Notes: a model not told the origin generated them from the sequence alone. Positions 24,259 to 33,729 are shown, counted from the stretch's first letter. The stretch: 64,000 nucleotides of DNA from CAZRCZ01 sp964598765 (GCA_964598765.1 CAZRCZ010000018.1:1-64000); one strand, 5' to 3'. Numbers and translations: made by a program.

Positions 24259-26684
24259 GTCATTTCCCGGTTTGGATTTCGGATCTTCCCCAGCGATAAA
24301 TACGCAAGCAACAACGCCGCGAGGTAGCACCCCATTCCCAGCAAGAGACAGTAAGAATATCCGTAACGAATCGCCAGAATCATCGCGCCGACCGACGCCA
24401 AGACCGAACACGCCCCGTTCATCCCCCACATCCAAGGAATGACCTCGTCGCGTCTAGCGGCTCCGATCAGCTTTAGCCCGCAGGGGAAAGGAACGCCCAT
24501 TAAGAATCCAAGCGCTCCAAGAATTAAAATGGAGAGGAATACCTTTCCCGCAAGCGGCCAACCTTGAAATGCCAAAAACGCCGGACCCAGAAGAATCGCC
24601 AGCAACGCCAGAAAGCAGATTGCGGAAACCAGAACGGCGGCTAATCTGACGACTACCCGAGAGGAACCGGCGAGTCGCCGCGTCGAGAGGCTACCCAGTC
24701 CGCTGAAGAAAAGCATGGAGGTGAGCACGACGGAGGCGGCGTAAAGCGGATGGCCGAGAAACAGGACGAATCGTTGCACGAGCGAGATTTCGACCATCAT
24801 GTAGGCGACGCCCAACGCCGCGAAATAAGCCAATGCGCTCAGATTGGAATGGAAAATTCGCCAAGCTTCGATCGGGGAAGGGCCTCCCAAAATCGGGAAC
24901 GCCATCGGCAAGATCACCATCAACAGGGTTACGGCGGCCACCCAGATGAATAGCATCCCCAACAGCCGAAATGCCTTCCAGTGTCCCCCCGCTCCCTTTG
25001 ATCCGAATGACTTCTGCATCTGAAAAAAGAAAGGGCGGTCGTCGGTCGTCGCCGTGACGTCGTCCGGATAGTCGCGCGCGAATTGCTCCTTGTCGGGAGC
25101 GCGCATGAACGGTTGATAAATCGGATGCGCTTCGGCACAACGCGCCATGACCAATTCGTCGAATCCGCGCGCCGTGTCGTTGCGGGTCAGTCGGTCGCAA
25201 TCGGCCGCCGTGAACGGCGTCCGCTTCACGATCATCGTGGCGACTCCCATGTTTTGAATGACGGCGATGTGCTCCCCCGGATCGCGGACGCTCGTTCTCT
25301 CCAGCGCGCTCCAAGCCAAGACCATCATGCGCAGAGTCCCGGGACTGAGCCAATGCGAGACCGTCAGGACGCCGTCGGGATTGAGGTGATCGAGGTAAAG
25401 GCGGAAGGCCTCGACGGTATAGAGGTTGTTCTCGGCCAAGGCGAACGCGCCGGCAAGCGTGGCCGCGAAGGAGTCAATGAGCGAAATCTGGATCAGATCA
25501 AATTTCTCGCCGCTCTGACGCAATGATGTTCGACCGTCGCCGATCCGCGTCTCGACGCCGGGATAAGAATAAATGTGGCCTGAAAAATTGCCGTAGGATT
25601 GATCCACAATCCGGACGATGTTGGGGTTCAGCTCGGCGGCGACGACGCGAGGAACTCCGAAATGAAGCGCCGCAAGAATGTCGCGTCCGCCTCCGGGACC
25701 GATGATGAAGGCGTTTTGAAATTTGCCGAGGGCGTAGGCCGCGAAGGTGACGTCCTCATCGAGATAATTGTAGTGGTGAAGATCGGTCTTGAATTCGGTG
25801 ATGGGGGTTCCGGCTCCCGCGTCCTGCTCGATCCACATCTCGCGCGGCTTGAAACTTCCCGCGTTCGCCGTCTTTCCCCAACCGAACCCCGACGCATCCC
25901 GCTTCCAGAAAATGTCGTCGAAAACGGTGATCCGCGAAATCGGATTCCAACTTTCCAAGACGACTCCTTTCTCGACATAATCCTTGGTCACGGTGATCCG
26001 AAGAAGATTCGTCCCGCGATTGGCGAAGGGAAACGCGAAGCAAAGGACGGAGCAGAGAAGAGAGAGCGCGCGCGAACGGCGTCCCCCGAATGCAGAGGCG
26101 AACAAATGGGCCGCGAGAAAAATCGTCCCCGACGAAACCACGACCGCTTCGGGTCCGGTGATGAAGGAAGTCAGGGCAATCGCTCCGAGGCAACCGGCCG
26201 CGGCTCCGGCCAGATCGGCGAAGTAAATTCCGCTCGCCGATTCGGGACGATGCGTGAAAAGCAACGCGACAATAAATCCTCCCAGAAAAAAAGGGGGAAG
26301 AAAGAGCGAGAAGGGAATATAAACCGATGGCTCGCGAACCGATAGCCCCGGCAACGGATTTTCCATCAGGGCTTTTGGAGGCGGGAGATGAAGGTAGATA
26401 AATATCGCCGCCGTCAACGCGAGCGCGTAAAGTAACGTCAGCCGGACCAATTGCCCTCCCATCCGCTCGCGGGTGAAAAATCGCGGCGCGGCGTAGAGCA
26501 ACGCTCCCGCCGCGCTCATCCCGAGCATGGCGAGGCTGATCGTCAGAAACGCGAAATGATACCACATCGTCACGGAGAAGATCCGCAGGAGCAACAGCTC
26601 GTTCATGAGCGTCGCGCCGCTGACCAGAAACACTCCGGCGAATGCGGCTTTGCTTAATTTTACATCCGGCATGGAACCATACAT
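24246..26684 (-). CDS. Spermidine-synthase-like integral membrane protein
   Basis: A protein of ~812 residues with a membrane-methyltransferase-membrane layout. There are about seven hydrophobic segments up to residue ~270, then a soluble Rossmann domain of the SpeE/methyltransferase type with a SAM-like binding motif (FIIGPGGGRDILAALHFG), an acidic strand end (VVAAELNPNIV), GDGRTSL and FDLIQISLIDSFA. A second block of helices fills residues ~600-800. Such proteins are widespread and their reaction is unknown; transfer of aminopropyl or methyl groups is only inferred. The start at 26684 (MYGSMPDVKLSKAAF) lies 4 bases after the VOC gene stop, so the two are co-transcribed. An upstream in-frame extension lacks homology-like sequence. 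Confidence 0.78.
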   Translation of the reverse strand: MYGSMPDVKLSKAAFAGVFLVSGATLMNELLLLRIFSVTMWYHFAFLTISLAMLGMSAAGALLYAAPRFFTRERMGGQLVRLTLLYALALTAAIFIYLHLPPPKALMENPLPGLSVREPSVYIPFSLFLPPFFLGGFIVALLFTHRPESASGIYFADLAGAAAGCLGAIALTSFITGPEAVVVSSGTIFLAAHLFASAFGGRRSRALSLLCSVLCFAFPFANRGTNLLRITVTKDYVEKGVVLESWNPISRITVFDDIFWKRDASGFGWGKTANAGSFKPREMWIEQDAGAGTPITEFKTDLHHYNYLDEDVTFAAYALGKFQNAFIIGPGGGRDILAALHFGVPRVVAAELNPNIVRIVDQSYGNFSGHIYSYPGVETRIGDGRTSLRQSGEKFDLIQISLIDSFAATLAGAFALAENNLYTVEAFRLYLDHLNPDGVLTVSHWLSPGTLRMMVLAWSALERTSVRDPGEHIAVIQNMGVATMIVKRTPFTAADCDRLTRNDTARGFDELVMARCAEAHPIYQPFMRAPDKEQFARDYPDDVTATTDDRPFFFQMQKSFGSKGAGGHWKAFRLLGMLFIWVAAVTLLMVILPMAFPILGGPSPIEAWRIFHSNLSALAYFAALGVAYMMVEISLVQRFVLFLGHPLYAASVVLTSMLFFSGLGSLSTRRLAGSSRVVVRLAAVLVSAICFLALLAILLGPAFLAFQGWPLAGKVFLSILILGALGFLMGVPFPCGLKLIGAARRDEVIPWMWGMNGACSVLASVGAMILAIRYGYSYCLLLGMGCYLAALLLAYLSLGKIRNPNREMTQAS

Positions 26685-26688
26685 GAAT

Positions 26689-27126
26689 TTAGGAGGGTTT
26701 CCGACTTTCTTCCAATCCCCACGCCTTCGCCGTGACCAATTCCACGCTGTTGCCCGCCGGATCACGGAAATAAATTGAAAATCCCCCGGATGGCCAAGTG
26801 TATTCCGTTTCGATGGCGATGCCGTTTTCACTCAGACGCTCGCGCCACGCCGGAATGTCCGCCTCGCGCATTTCGAAGGCGACGTGTCCCGGTCCACGCG
26901 CGCCGTGCGCCGGAATTCCCGCATGCGAATGTTGCGTGACCTCCGGATTGAAAACAAGAAAGACGCCGTGACCGGCCCGAAAAAACACGTGCCGCCCCTC
27001 GACCCGCGCAAAGGGGATCAACCCCAGAACGCGGCTGTAAAATTCCTCCCCGGTCTTTAGGTCGTTGACGTAAATACAGGTTTCCAGCACCCGTTCGGCA
27101 TTGATTCTAGGCAAAGGATCGTCCAT
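26689..27126 (-). CDS. VOC-family (glyoxalase/extradiol dioxygenase fold) protein
   Basis: A 145-residue protein with two beta-alpha-beta-beta-beta modules: LETCIYVNDLKTGEEFYSRVLGL at the N-terminal half and GHVAFEMREADIPAWRERL plus YFRDPAGNSVELVT in the second. The second-module His and final Glu are typical metal ligands. VOC members include glyoxalases, fosfomycin-resistance enzymes and dioxygenases. Nothing here selects one. It lies upstream of, and probably in one transcript with, the spermidine-synthase-like gene. Confidence 0.85.
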   Translation of the reverse strand: MDDPLPRINAERVLETCIYVNDLKTGEEFYSRVLGLIPFARVEGRHVFFRAGHGVFLVFNPEVTQHSHAGIPAHGARGPGHVAFEMREADIPAWRERLSENGIAIETEYTWPSGGFSIYFRDPAGNSVELVTAKAWGLEESRKPS

Positions 27127-27211
27127 CGGATCCGAGTCGAAGTTCTCTCGCGTCGCTGAGCCGGAAGGCGCGCCTCATTCGCGGTCGTCGCAAGTTTGGG
27201 ACAAAGCGTGA

Positions 27212-27514
27212 TCAGAAAAAATCGCCAAGGTATTCCTTGAGATTGATGACTCCCAGCCAATGAAGAAGACCCAAAATAAGGGCGGAAGCAATCAACATCT
27301 GAATCATCCGAATCAACACCCCGGGTCCTTGGCGCGACCTTTCAAGTTTGCTGTGCAGGCTATCCCCCAACGTCTTGCGCCGGATGGCGCACTCTTCACT
27401 GCAATAAACCGATCCTTCCCGATAGACAAGGCACTCGCGACAAATCGGTTTGCCGCAATCGGTGCACTTGGCGACCGCCAATTCTTCGGGGTGATTGAAA
27501 CATTTAGCGTCCAT
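27212..27514 (-). CDS. B-box-type zinc-binding protein with a C-terminal membrane anchor
   Basis: A 100-residue protein. Residues ~5-42 form a B-box-like zinc site: CFNHP, CTDCGKPICRECLV and YCSEECA supply Cys/His pairs. A basic linker follows, then one hydrophobic helix (ILIRMIQMLIASALILGLLHWL region, residues ~66-90). B-box plus membrane proteins are common in environmental bacteria and of unknown role. It is in the same direction as the VOC gene but separated by ~85 bases. Start ATG at 27514. Confidence 0.75.
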   Translation of the reverse strand: MDAKCFNHPEELAVAKCTDCGKPICRECLVYREGSVYCSEECAIRRKTLGDSLHSKLERSRQGPGVLIRMIQMLIASALILGLLHWLGVINLKEYLGDFF

Positions 27515-27634
27515 GTCGCTACGCTTCCCTGCAAAGAAAAGTATATGTCATAAATTGGCGCCAGACGCCAATTTATTTCAACGCCGAAGATCGCCGCTTG
27601 ACCGCATGGCGCGAGTGATTCAAGATAAGCGACG

Positions 27635-28594
27635 ATGGAGCCGGCAAGCCAAAAAGCCAAGGTCATTGTCACGCCCGAAGGGGGCGCGGAGTCCGTGATC
27701 GAGCTGGGCGAACGGCTGACCATTGGCCGCTCGACGGGGAACCAACTCGTCGTGGACGACAACAACGCGTCGCGTCGCCATGCGGAAATTCGCCACGTCG
27801 CCGGAAGCCGCTATCGGCTGTTCGACGTCGGTAGCGCGAACGGAACATGGCTGAACGGACGGCGGTTGACCGCGCCGAAAGATTTGGAGGACGGCGATCA
27901 GATCGTCATCGGCAACGTGATGATGCGTTACGTGGGGACGGATGCCATCTCCTCCGGCGAGCACGCGACGACGAACACGTCGCTCTTCTCGACTTCGCTG
28001 GCGATGCGCAACGAGATCGCGCTGATTTTGGTCTCCGACATTCGAAATTTCACCGGCATGAGCGAAGTTCTCCCCGCGCAGGAATTTTCGCGCCTAATTT
28101 CGGATTGGTTCCGCGAGAGCAGTGAGATCGTCGAGCGGCATCAGGGGACCGTGGACAAGTTCATCGGCGACGCGGTGATGGTCTATTGGCTGATTCCCAA
28201 CCCTAGCGATCCTTCCAAGGAGGTCGGTGCCTCGCTGGATGCCGCGCGCGATTTGATCGAACGGGCAGGACAGTTTTCAATCCGTCTCTCCTCCCAGTTT
28301 CAAGGGCACAAGTTTCGCATTGGTGTCGGGATCAACATGGGGGAGGCAATCTTCGGAAACATCGGCACGGGGGCGAATCAATCCTTCACCATCGTCGGCG
28401 ACAGCGTGAACGTCGCGTTCCGACTCGAAGCCCTGAGCAAGGAAAAGGGGTTTCCCGTGATCGTGAGCCGCTACGTCACCGACCACGCGGGCAATGGATT
28501 TCAATTCCGCGATCTGGGCGAGGTCGAGGTTAAGGGACGTAAGGAACCGGTTTCGATCAAGGCGCTCAAGCTGGATCCCGAAACGAATTTTTGA
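27635..28594 (+). CDS. FHA-domain class III adenylate/guanylate cyclase
   Basis: A 319-residue soluble signalling protein. An N-terminal FHA phosphothreonine-binding domain (residues ~20-105: LTIGRSTGNQLVV, ASRRHAEI, SANGTWLNGR) precedes a class III nucleotide cyclase domain (~125-310: LVSDIRNFTGMSE, KFIGDAVMVYW, RIGVGINMGEAIFGNIG, VGDSVNVAFRLEAL). Both metal Asp residues (SDIR and GDAV) and the Asn/Arg of VNVAFR are present. The Lys before FIGD favours ATP as substrate, giving cAMP, but specificity should be regarded as a prediction. The FHA domain suggests control by a Ser/Thr kinase. The window encodes a PP2C phosphatase but no kinase. Followed by an inverted repeat at 28605. Confidence 0.87.
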   Translation: MEPASQKAKVIVTPEGGAESVIELGERLTIGRSTGNQLVVDDNNASRRHAEIRHVAGSRYRLFDVGSANGTWLNGRRLTAPKDLEDGDQIVIGNVMMRYVGTDAISSGEHATTNTSLFSTSLAMRNEIALILVSDIRNFTGMSEVLPAQEFSRLISDWFRESSEIVERHQGTVDKFIGDAVMVYWLIPNPSDPSKEVGASLDAARDLIERAGQFSIRLSSQFQGHKFRIGVGINMGEAIFGNIGTGANQSFTIVGDSVNVAFRLEALSKEKGFPVIVSRYVTDHAGNGFQFRDLGEVEVKGRKEPVSIKALKLDPETNF

Positions 28595-28604
28595 TTTTGA
28601 CTCA

Positions 28605-28690
28605 TCACCAAGACATAAAGACACCAAGAAGAAACACAAACGGAAAGATCAGGGGACTTACTCTTGCTTGGCGCCTTTGTGTCTTGGTGG
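28605..28690. repeat. Long inverted repeat after the FHA-cyclase gene
   Basis: The left arm 28605-28628 (caccaagacataaagacacc core) and right arm 28667-28690 pair over 24 positions with four mismatches, all purine or pyrimidine transitions that can form G.U pairs in RNA. Confidence 0.75.
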
Positions 28691-28750
28691 TTGAAAAGAT
28701 AACGGAGGATTTTCTCCACGCAGTTTGAAACTTCCACGATAAAGACGTGG

Positions 28751-31723
28751 ATGCCACGAGGGAAGACGCTAATCGTGCTTGGGATTTCCAAAACAATACC
28801 AGATCAAACCAATGTGGAGACGGACCTGAAAAGCGGCGTTCGCGGCGAGGTTCATCTCGAACCGGTCTGGCGCGGGATTTACGCGACCGACGCCAGCATC
28901 TATCAGATCGAGCCGATGGCGGTCGTTGTGCCGCGCGACCGCGCCGACGTTCTTCACGCGCTCAAGGTCGCGCGCCAGCGCGGACTTAAGGTTCTGCCGC
29001 GCGGCGGCGGAACGAGCCTCGCCGGGCAGACCGTCGGGCAGGCCATCGTCATAGATTTTTCCAAATACATGAACCGGATTCTTGAGGTGAATCATGAGGA
29101 GCGCTGGTTGCGCGTGGAGCCGGGGCGCGTGCGCGACGAATTGAATTCCGCCATCTCCTCGACCGGACTGCATTTCGGGCCGGAGACGGCAACTTCAAAT
29201 CGCGCCAACGTCGGCGGCATGATCGCGAACAATTCCTCCGGCACCCGCTCCATCATCTACAAGAAAACCGTGGATCACGTTCTTGAACTCACGGTTTTGC
29301 TGGCATCGGGCGAAGAACTTCACCTGAAAAATCTCAGCCCGATGCAGTGGAACGAAATTGCCAAGCGGGATGATCGGGAAGGACGGATTTATCGAAGCGT
29401 TAAGGAGATTGTTCAGAACAATCGGAGCGAAATCGCCGCCCGTTATCCCAAAGTCATGCGGCGCGTCGGCGGATATAATCTCGATGAATTTCCGGAAGGA
29501 GAAGACTGGAATCTTTCCAAGCTGATTGTTGGAAGCGAGGGAACGTTGGCCATCGTCGTGGAGGCCAAGCTCAATTTGGTCCCGTTGCCCAAGGCCAAGG
29601 CGATGTGCGTGGCGCATTTCCGCAAGATGCCCGAGGCGCTCCGGGCCGTCGCGCCGATCGTCAAACATGGGCCTTCGATGGTCGAATTGCTCGACCGTTC
29701 CATTCTCGATCCGGCGCGCAGGCACCACGAGACGAGCAAAATCTGCGATTGGATCGCGGGCGACCCGACCGCTGTTTTGGTAATCGAATTTTTCGGCGAA
29801 GAGGCCGCCGACGCGCAAAGCAAGGTGGACGCCGTGATTCAAGAATTGCAATCCACCGGATTCGGTTACGCCCATCCGAGGATGTTCAGCGCGGAAGAGC
29901 AGGCCAAGGTGATGAACGTCCGCGCCGCCGGACAAGGCTTGATGATGGGAGCCAAGGGGGACGCCAAGTCCATTGACTTCATAGACGATTCCGCCGTGCC
30001 GCTGGAGGTCCTGCCCGATTACATCGGCGAGGTGATGAAGCTTTGCCAAGACATGCAGGTTCCGGTCAACGCCTACGCTCACGCGTCGGTCGGGCTGATC
30101 CACGTCCGGCCGATCTTGAATCTCAAGCTCGCCGACGAGATCGAGAAAATGAAAATCATCGCCGAGAAGACGTTTGATTTGGTGAAGAAATACGGCGGAA
30201 GTTGGAGCGGCGAGCATGGCGACGGCTTGGTTCGAAGTTTCATGAATCAGCGCTACTTCGGTGACAAGCTTTACGGCGCGTTCAAGCAGATCAAGCAACT
30301 CTTCGATCCCGACAACATGATGAATCCGGGCAAGATCGTGGATGCGCAGGGGATTGATGAAAATCTTCGCATGGGAGTTCAATACCGCGCGCTCCCTTTT
30401 CGGACCTCTTATTTTTACCGGGATGAAGGAGGATTCGGTCAAGCGGTGGAAATGTGCACGGGACTCGGCGCGTGCCGAAAAACCGGGAGCGGAACGATGT
30501 GCCCCAGCTATATGGCGACGCGCGACGAAATCCATTCGACGCGCGGACGCGCCAACGCGCTCCGGCTGGCCATGACCGGACAACTCGGATTTGACGGCAT
30601 GACCAGCGACGCCGTGCGCGGCGTGCTCGATCTTTGCCTCGGATGCAAAGGATGCAAGGCGGAATGTCCAAGTAACGTTGACATGGCAAAGTTGAAAGAG
30701 GAATTTCTGCGGGGCTACCACGAAAAACGGGGCGTTTCGCTCGGCGAGCGGTTTTTTTCGCGCGCTCCGGCGATGGCCCGTCGGGCGTCGGGACGATTTG
30801 CCGCGACCGCAAATTGGATGGGCAAGCAAAAACCGGTGCGCGCCCTGATGGAGCGCGTGTTGAATTTGGATCGGCGCAGACCGCTTCCCCAATTCGCGCG
30901 GGAGACGTTTCCCGATTGGTTTGCGCGTCAAGCGCCTAGCCAAAATGCGCTGAACGCCCCTCCGGATCGGCGCGTTGTTCTTTTCAACGACACGTTCATG
31001 AATTATCACGAGCCGGAACTCGGGAAGTCGGCGGTCTCTCTGCTCGAGGGATTGGGATACCGCGTGATCCTTGCTGACGCGGGATGTTGCGGAAGACCGT
31101 TGATTTCGCACGGCTTTCTGCAAGAGGCCAAAGAGCAAGGGACGCTCACCCTCAAGAAGATCAACAACTATCTCTTGGGAGACATTCCGGTCGTCGTCTG
31201 CGAGCCGGGGTGCATGAGCGCCCTGACCGACGACCTGCCAGACCTGATTGACAACGTTCAACTCGCCAAGCGCATTCAGGCGGGCGTGAAGATGATGGAC
31301 GTTTTTCTGAAGGGCGAACTCGAAGCGGGCCGGATTGATCCCAAAAAATTTGGAGCGCTCGCGCGCGGCAAAAACGCGGACGGAGAATCGGGACCGCGAT
31401 TTTTGGTTCACGGCCATTGCCACCAAAAGGCGCTTTACGGAACGAAGGCGATGAAGGAGTTGCTTGGCTTAATTCCGGGCGCGAGCGTGAACGAAATCGG
31501 ATCGGGGTGTTGCGGCATGGCAGGAAGCTTCGGCTACGAAAAAAATCACTATGATCTTTCGCTCGCGGTCGGCGAAGATCGCCTCTTTCCGGCGATTCGC
31601 GCCATGGCTCCGGGAACCCGCCTTGTCGCTTGCGGGTTTAGTTGCCGGCATCAAATCGCCGACGGCGTCGGTATCAAGGCGCAACATTTCGTTCAGGCGA
31701 TGACCGACGGCGGAATCTATTAA
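28751..31723 (+). CDS. FAD-binding and Fe-S oxidoreductase (D-2-hydroxyacid dehydrogenase, GlcD-GlpC fusion type)
   Basis: A 990-residue flavoprotein fusion. The N-terminal FAD-binding PCMH domain (residues ~35-260) has VLPRGGGTSLAGQTVG and NVGGMIANNSSGTRS. The GlcD-type C-terminal substrate domain runs to ~560 (SGEHGDGLVRS). Then come the [4Fe-4S] cysteines (MCTGLGACRKTGSGTMCPSY, then CLGCKGCKAECPSNVDM), and two CCG/heterodisulfide-reductase-like domains (ADAGCCGRPL, GHCHQKALYG, GSGCCGMAGSFG). Proteins of this layout oxidise D-lactate, glycolate or D-2-hydroxyglutarate and feed electrons to quinones or cytochromes. The substrate is not determinable. The ATG at 28751 lacks a clear ribosome site, and a GTG nine codons downstream is possible. 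The stop codon lies inside the inverted repeat 31721-31817. Confidence 0.88.
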   Translation: MPRGKTLIVLGISKTIPDQTNVETDLKSGVRGEVHLEPVWRGIYATDASIYQIEPMAVVVPRDRADVLHALKVARQRGLKVLPRGGGTSLAGQTVGQAIVIDFSKYMNRILEVNHEERWLRVEPGRVRDELNSAISSTGLHFGPETATSNRANVGGMIANNSSGTRSIIYKKTVDHVLELTVLLASGEELHLKNLSPMQWNEIAKRDDREGRIYRSVKEIVQNNRSEIAARYPKVMRRVGGYNLDEFPEGEDWNLSKLIVGSEGTLAIVVEAKLNLVPLPKAKAMCVAHFRKMPEALRAVAPIVKHGPSMVELLDRSILDPARRHHETSKICDWIAGDPTAVLVIEFFGEEAADAQSKVDAVIQELQSTGFGYAHPRMFSAEEQAKVMNVRAAGQGLMMGAKGDAKSIDFIDDSAVPLEVLPDYIGEVMKLCQDMQVPVNAYAHASVGLIHVRPILNLKLADEIEKMKIIAEKTFDLVKKYGGSWSGEHGDGLVRSFMNQRYFGDKLYGAFKQIKQLFDPDNMMNPGKIVDAQGIDENLRMGVQYRALPFRTSYFYRDEGGFGQAVEMCTGLGACRKTGSGTMCPSYMATRDEIHSTRGRANALRLAMTGQLGFDGMTSDAVRGVLDLCLGCKGCKAECPSNVDMAKLKEEFLRGYHEKRGVSLGERFFSRAPAMARRASGRFAATANWMGKQKPVRALMERVLNLDRRRPLPQFARETFPDWFARQAPSQNALNAPPDRRVVLFNDTFMNYHEPELGKSAVSLLEGLGYRVILADAGCCGRPLISHGFLQEAKEQGTLTLKKINNYLLGDIPVVVCEPGCMSALTDDLPDLIDNVQLAKRIQAGVKMMDVFLKGELEAGRIDPKKFGALARGKNADGESGPRFLVHGHCHQKALYGTKAMKELLGLIPGASVNEIGSGCCGMAGSFGYEKNHYDLSLAVGEDRLFPAIRAMAPGTRLVACGFSCRHQIADGVGIKAQHFVQAMTDGGIY

Positions 31724-31817
31724 ACACAAAGACACAAAGGAGACACGAAGAAGGAGACTTTCATGAGCATTTCTTTTGTTCGTGATTCTTTGTGCCTTCT
31801 TCGTGTCTTTGTGTTTA
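31721..31817. repeat. Long inverted repeat beginning at the stop codon of the FAD/Fe-S gene
   Basis: The left arm 31721-31752 and right arm 31786-31817 match over 32 positions with only four mismatches, all A/G transitions. The left arm is built from short purine units (acacaaag, acacgaag) and starts with the TAA stop codon itself. Confidence 0.8.
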
Positions 31818-31860
31818 ATCTTCCAGCTTGGAATGAGGGATGAATTGAAAAGGAGATATT

Positions 31861-32403
31861 ATGACGGAAGCATCTCAACCCGCCGCGTCGCCGCAACTGC
31901 AAGCGACGTATCAAAAGGTTCTGCGGCAATTTGATGAAATGACCGAAATGGCGAATTCCCCCGACGACGCGCTCGGATTGCGGGTCGAGGGCGTTTCGCT
32001 CTGGAGCGTCGGTCAGCATTTGGACCACATGGCCGTTGCCGCCAAGGGGATGTTGACCGCGATCTTCATGCTCCTCGGTTCCCCCAAGGCCGCGACGGAA
32101 GGGGAACCCGCGTTTGCCGGGCGGATCGTGCTATGGACCGGCTACATTCCGCGGGGCAAGGGGAAATCGCCCGACGCCGTCCTTCCGAAATCGCAGACGC
32201 CCGACGAAATTCGGAAAAACATTCAGATGGTTCAGGGATTCGTCAAGGGAATCGAAGCCAAACTCGGCCAGATTGAGGCGTGCAAGGGAAAGACGCCGCA
32301 TCCCGCGCTGGGATCGTTCACGGCGGCGCAATGGGTGCGGTTCATTGACATTCACAACTATCATCATTTCAAGATCATCCGTGACATTCGGAAGAAAGCC
32401 TGA
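31861..32403 (+). CDS. DinB/DUF1569-like putative metal-binding protein
   Basis: A 180-residue four-helix-bundle-like protein with histidines spaced as in the DinB/YfiT superfamily: SVGQHLDHMAVAA in the first half and IDIHNYHHFKIIRDI at the C terminus. Some relatives are thiol-dependent transferases; the role here is unknown. An excellent ribosome site (AAAAGGAGATATT) precedes the ATG. It lies between two inverted repeats, 31721-31817 upstream and 32423-32484 downstream. Confidence 0.75.
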   Translation: MTEASQPAASPQLQATYQKVLRQFDEMTEMANSPDDALGLRVEGVSLWSVGQHLDHMAVAAKGMLTAIFMLLGSPKAATEGEPAFAGRIVLWTGYIPRGKGKSPDAVLPKSQTPDEIRKNIQMVQGFVKGIEAKLGQIEACKGKTPHPALGSFTAAQWVRFIDIHNYHHFKIIRDIRKKA

Positions 32404-32422
32404 ATTATTTTGGACTCGGAAA

Positions 32423-32484
32423 GACACGGATGACACGGATTATATTTCTTGTATTGATCCGTGAAATCCGTGTGTATCCGTGTC
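32423..32484. repeat. Inverted repeat between the DinB-like gene and mazG
   Basis: The left arm 32423-32441 (gacacggatgacacggatt) pairs with 32465-32484 with one unpaired base. The unit acacggat occurs twice in each arm. Confidence 0.7.
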
Positions 32485-32501
32485 CCAATTAAGGAGACCT
32501 C

Positions 32502-33335
32502 GTGCCGCCCCCCGATTTTGACCGTCCTTCGATTGAATCCGTCGCCGATCCGATTGCGCGACTGCGCGTTTTGATGAAACGCCTGCTCGATCCGGGCGGA
32601 TGTCCGTGGGACCGGGAACAGACGCACCAGACCTTGAAGCAATATATGATCGAGGAGGCGCATGAAGTCGCCGAGGCGATCGAAAAAGGAAGCGACGCCG
32701 AGTTGTGCGAGGAATTGGGAGACGTCGCGTTGCAGGTGGTCTTTCACGCCGAATTGGCCGAGCGTCAAGGGCGATTCAAGATTGAGGACGTCTATTCGGC
32801 GGTTTGCAAAAAACTTTTGGACCGCCACCCGCACGTTTTCGGTTCGGTCGAGGCGAAAGACGCCGAAGCGGTTCTTGCGAATTGGGAACAATTAAAGAAA
32901 GAAGAAAAGCGAATCAAGGCCAAGGCGGAAGGACGGGAGCGACATTCGGTTCTCGACGGCGTTCCGGCGTCGCTTCCGGCACTTCAGCGCGCTAACCGGC
33001 TTCAGGAAAAAGCCTCGCGCGTCGGATTCGATTGGGAGCGCGCCGACGACGTGGCGAAGAAAGTGCGCGAGGAGGTCGAGGAATTTCTCTCCAGCGCGCA
33101 AACCGAACCGAAGGAGCGGATGGAGGAGGAACTGGGCGATCTTCTTTTCTCCCTCGTGAACATATCCCGATTCTTAAAACTCAATCCCGAAGAAGCGTTG
33201 CGTCAGGCGTGTCGAAAATTCACCGAGCGGTTTCACAAGATCGAGGCGTCGGCTGAAACATCGGGGCGCGATCTCAAAGCGATGACGTTGAAGGAAATGG
33301 ATAGGTTGTGGGACGAGGCGAAGAAGAAACAATAG
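32502..33335 (+). CDS. mazG: Nucleoside triphosphate pyrophosphohydrolase MazG
   Basis: Hydrolyses NTPs or dNTPs to NMP plus pyrophosphate, cleansing non-canonical nucleotides; E. coli MazG also influences ppGpp. The 277-residue protein has two MazG domains. The first is complete: CPWDREQTHQTLKQYMIEEA with EEAHEVAEAI, then EELGDVALQVVFHAELA (metal-binding EExxE and ExxD). The second (residues ~165-275) has VREEVEEFL and EEELGDLLFSLVNISR. A GTG at 32502 is the start, preceded by AAGGAGACC. Length and order match the family. Confidence 0.95.
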   Translation: MPPPDFDRPSIESVADPIARLRVLMKRLLDPGGCPWDREQTHQTLKQYMIEEAHEVAEAIEKGSDAELCEELGDVALQVVFHAELAERQGRFKIEDVYSAVCKKLLDRHPHVFGSVEAKDAEAVLANWEQLKKEEKRIKAKAEGRERHSVLDGVPASLPALQRANRLQEKASRVGFDWERADDVAKKVREEVEEFLSSAQTEPKERMEEELGDLLFSLVNISRFLKLNPEEALRQACRKFTERFHKIEASAETSGRDLKAMTLKEMDRLWDEAKKKQ

Positions 33336-33381
33336 TTGCGGAGAGTTGGCCGCAAAGAGGCACAAGGGGCGTAAATGAGAA

Positions 33382-33729
33382 TCAAATCTCCTCCAAATCC
33401 CGCATCGTTTGGTTCCATTGCTTAATGACGACTTGAAAGAGGTCCATCATGGAAACGATGGCCAAGATCGTCGCGGCGACGATCACGACGCCCAAAATCC
33501 ATTTCGTCGGAGTTTTGATTACGGGCGAGCGCCAGACCAAGATCAAAGCGATCGGTCCGAGAACCGTCAGCGCGAGAACCAGAATCCATAGCGGCTGGTA
33601 ATACCATCGCGCGCCCGCCACCTGCCGTTGGCCGCAATGGGAGCAAAAGACGTCCTCCGCGTTGATTTCCCGATGGCAGGATTGGCAAACCGCTTTGCGG
33701 GGAAAGGGAGGGGGAACGGGATCGGTCAT
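33382..33729 (-). CDS. Zinc-ribbon membrane protein
   Basis: A 115-residue protein. The N-terminal zinc ribbon has two CxxC pairs (CQSCHREI and CSHCGQ, residues ~15-34). Two hydrophobic helices follow (residues ~48-67 and ~77-97) and a charged C terminus ends in DLEEI. The function is unknown. The ATG overlaps the stop of the upstream GT-C-like gene as ATGA, so it is the last gene of a three-gene minus-strand unit (35928 to 33382). Confidence 0.7.
   Translation of the reverse strand: MTDPVPPPFPRKAVCQSCHREINAEDVFCSHCGQRQVAGARWYYQPLWILVLALTVLGPIALILVWRSPVIKTPTKWILGVVIVAATILAIVSMMDLFQVVIKQWNQTMRDLEEI

Noticed and set aside
29195..31426. A 743-codon open frame antisense to the FAD/Fe-S oxidase gene
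   Set aside because: It is a by-product of GC-rich codon use. The plus-strand protein shows full family motifs, while the antisense translation shows none.
28605..32484. Short periodic repeats taken as a CRISPR array
   Set aside because: The repeated units are 5-9 bases inside inverted-repeat arms. There are no 25-37-base direct repeats with spacers and no cas genes.
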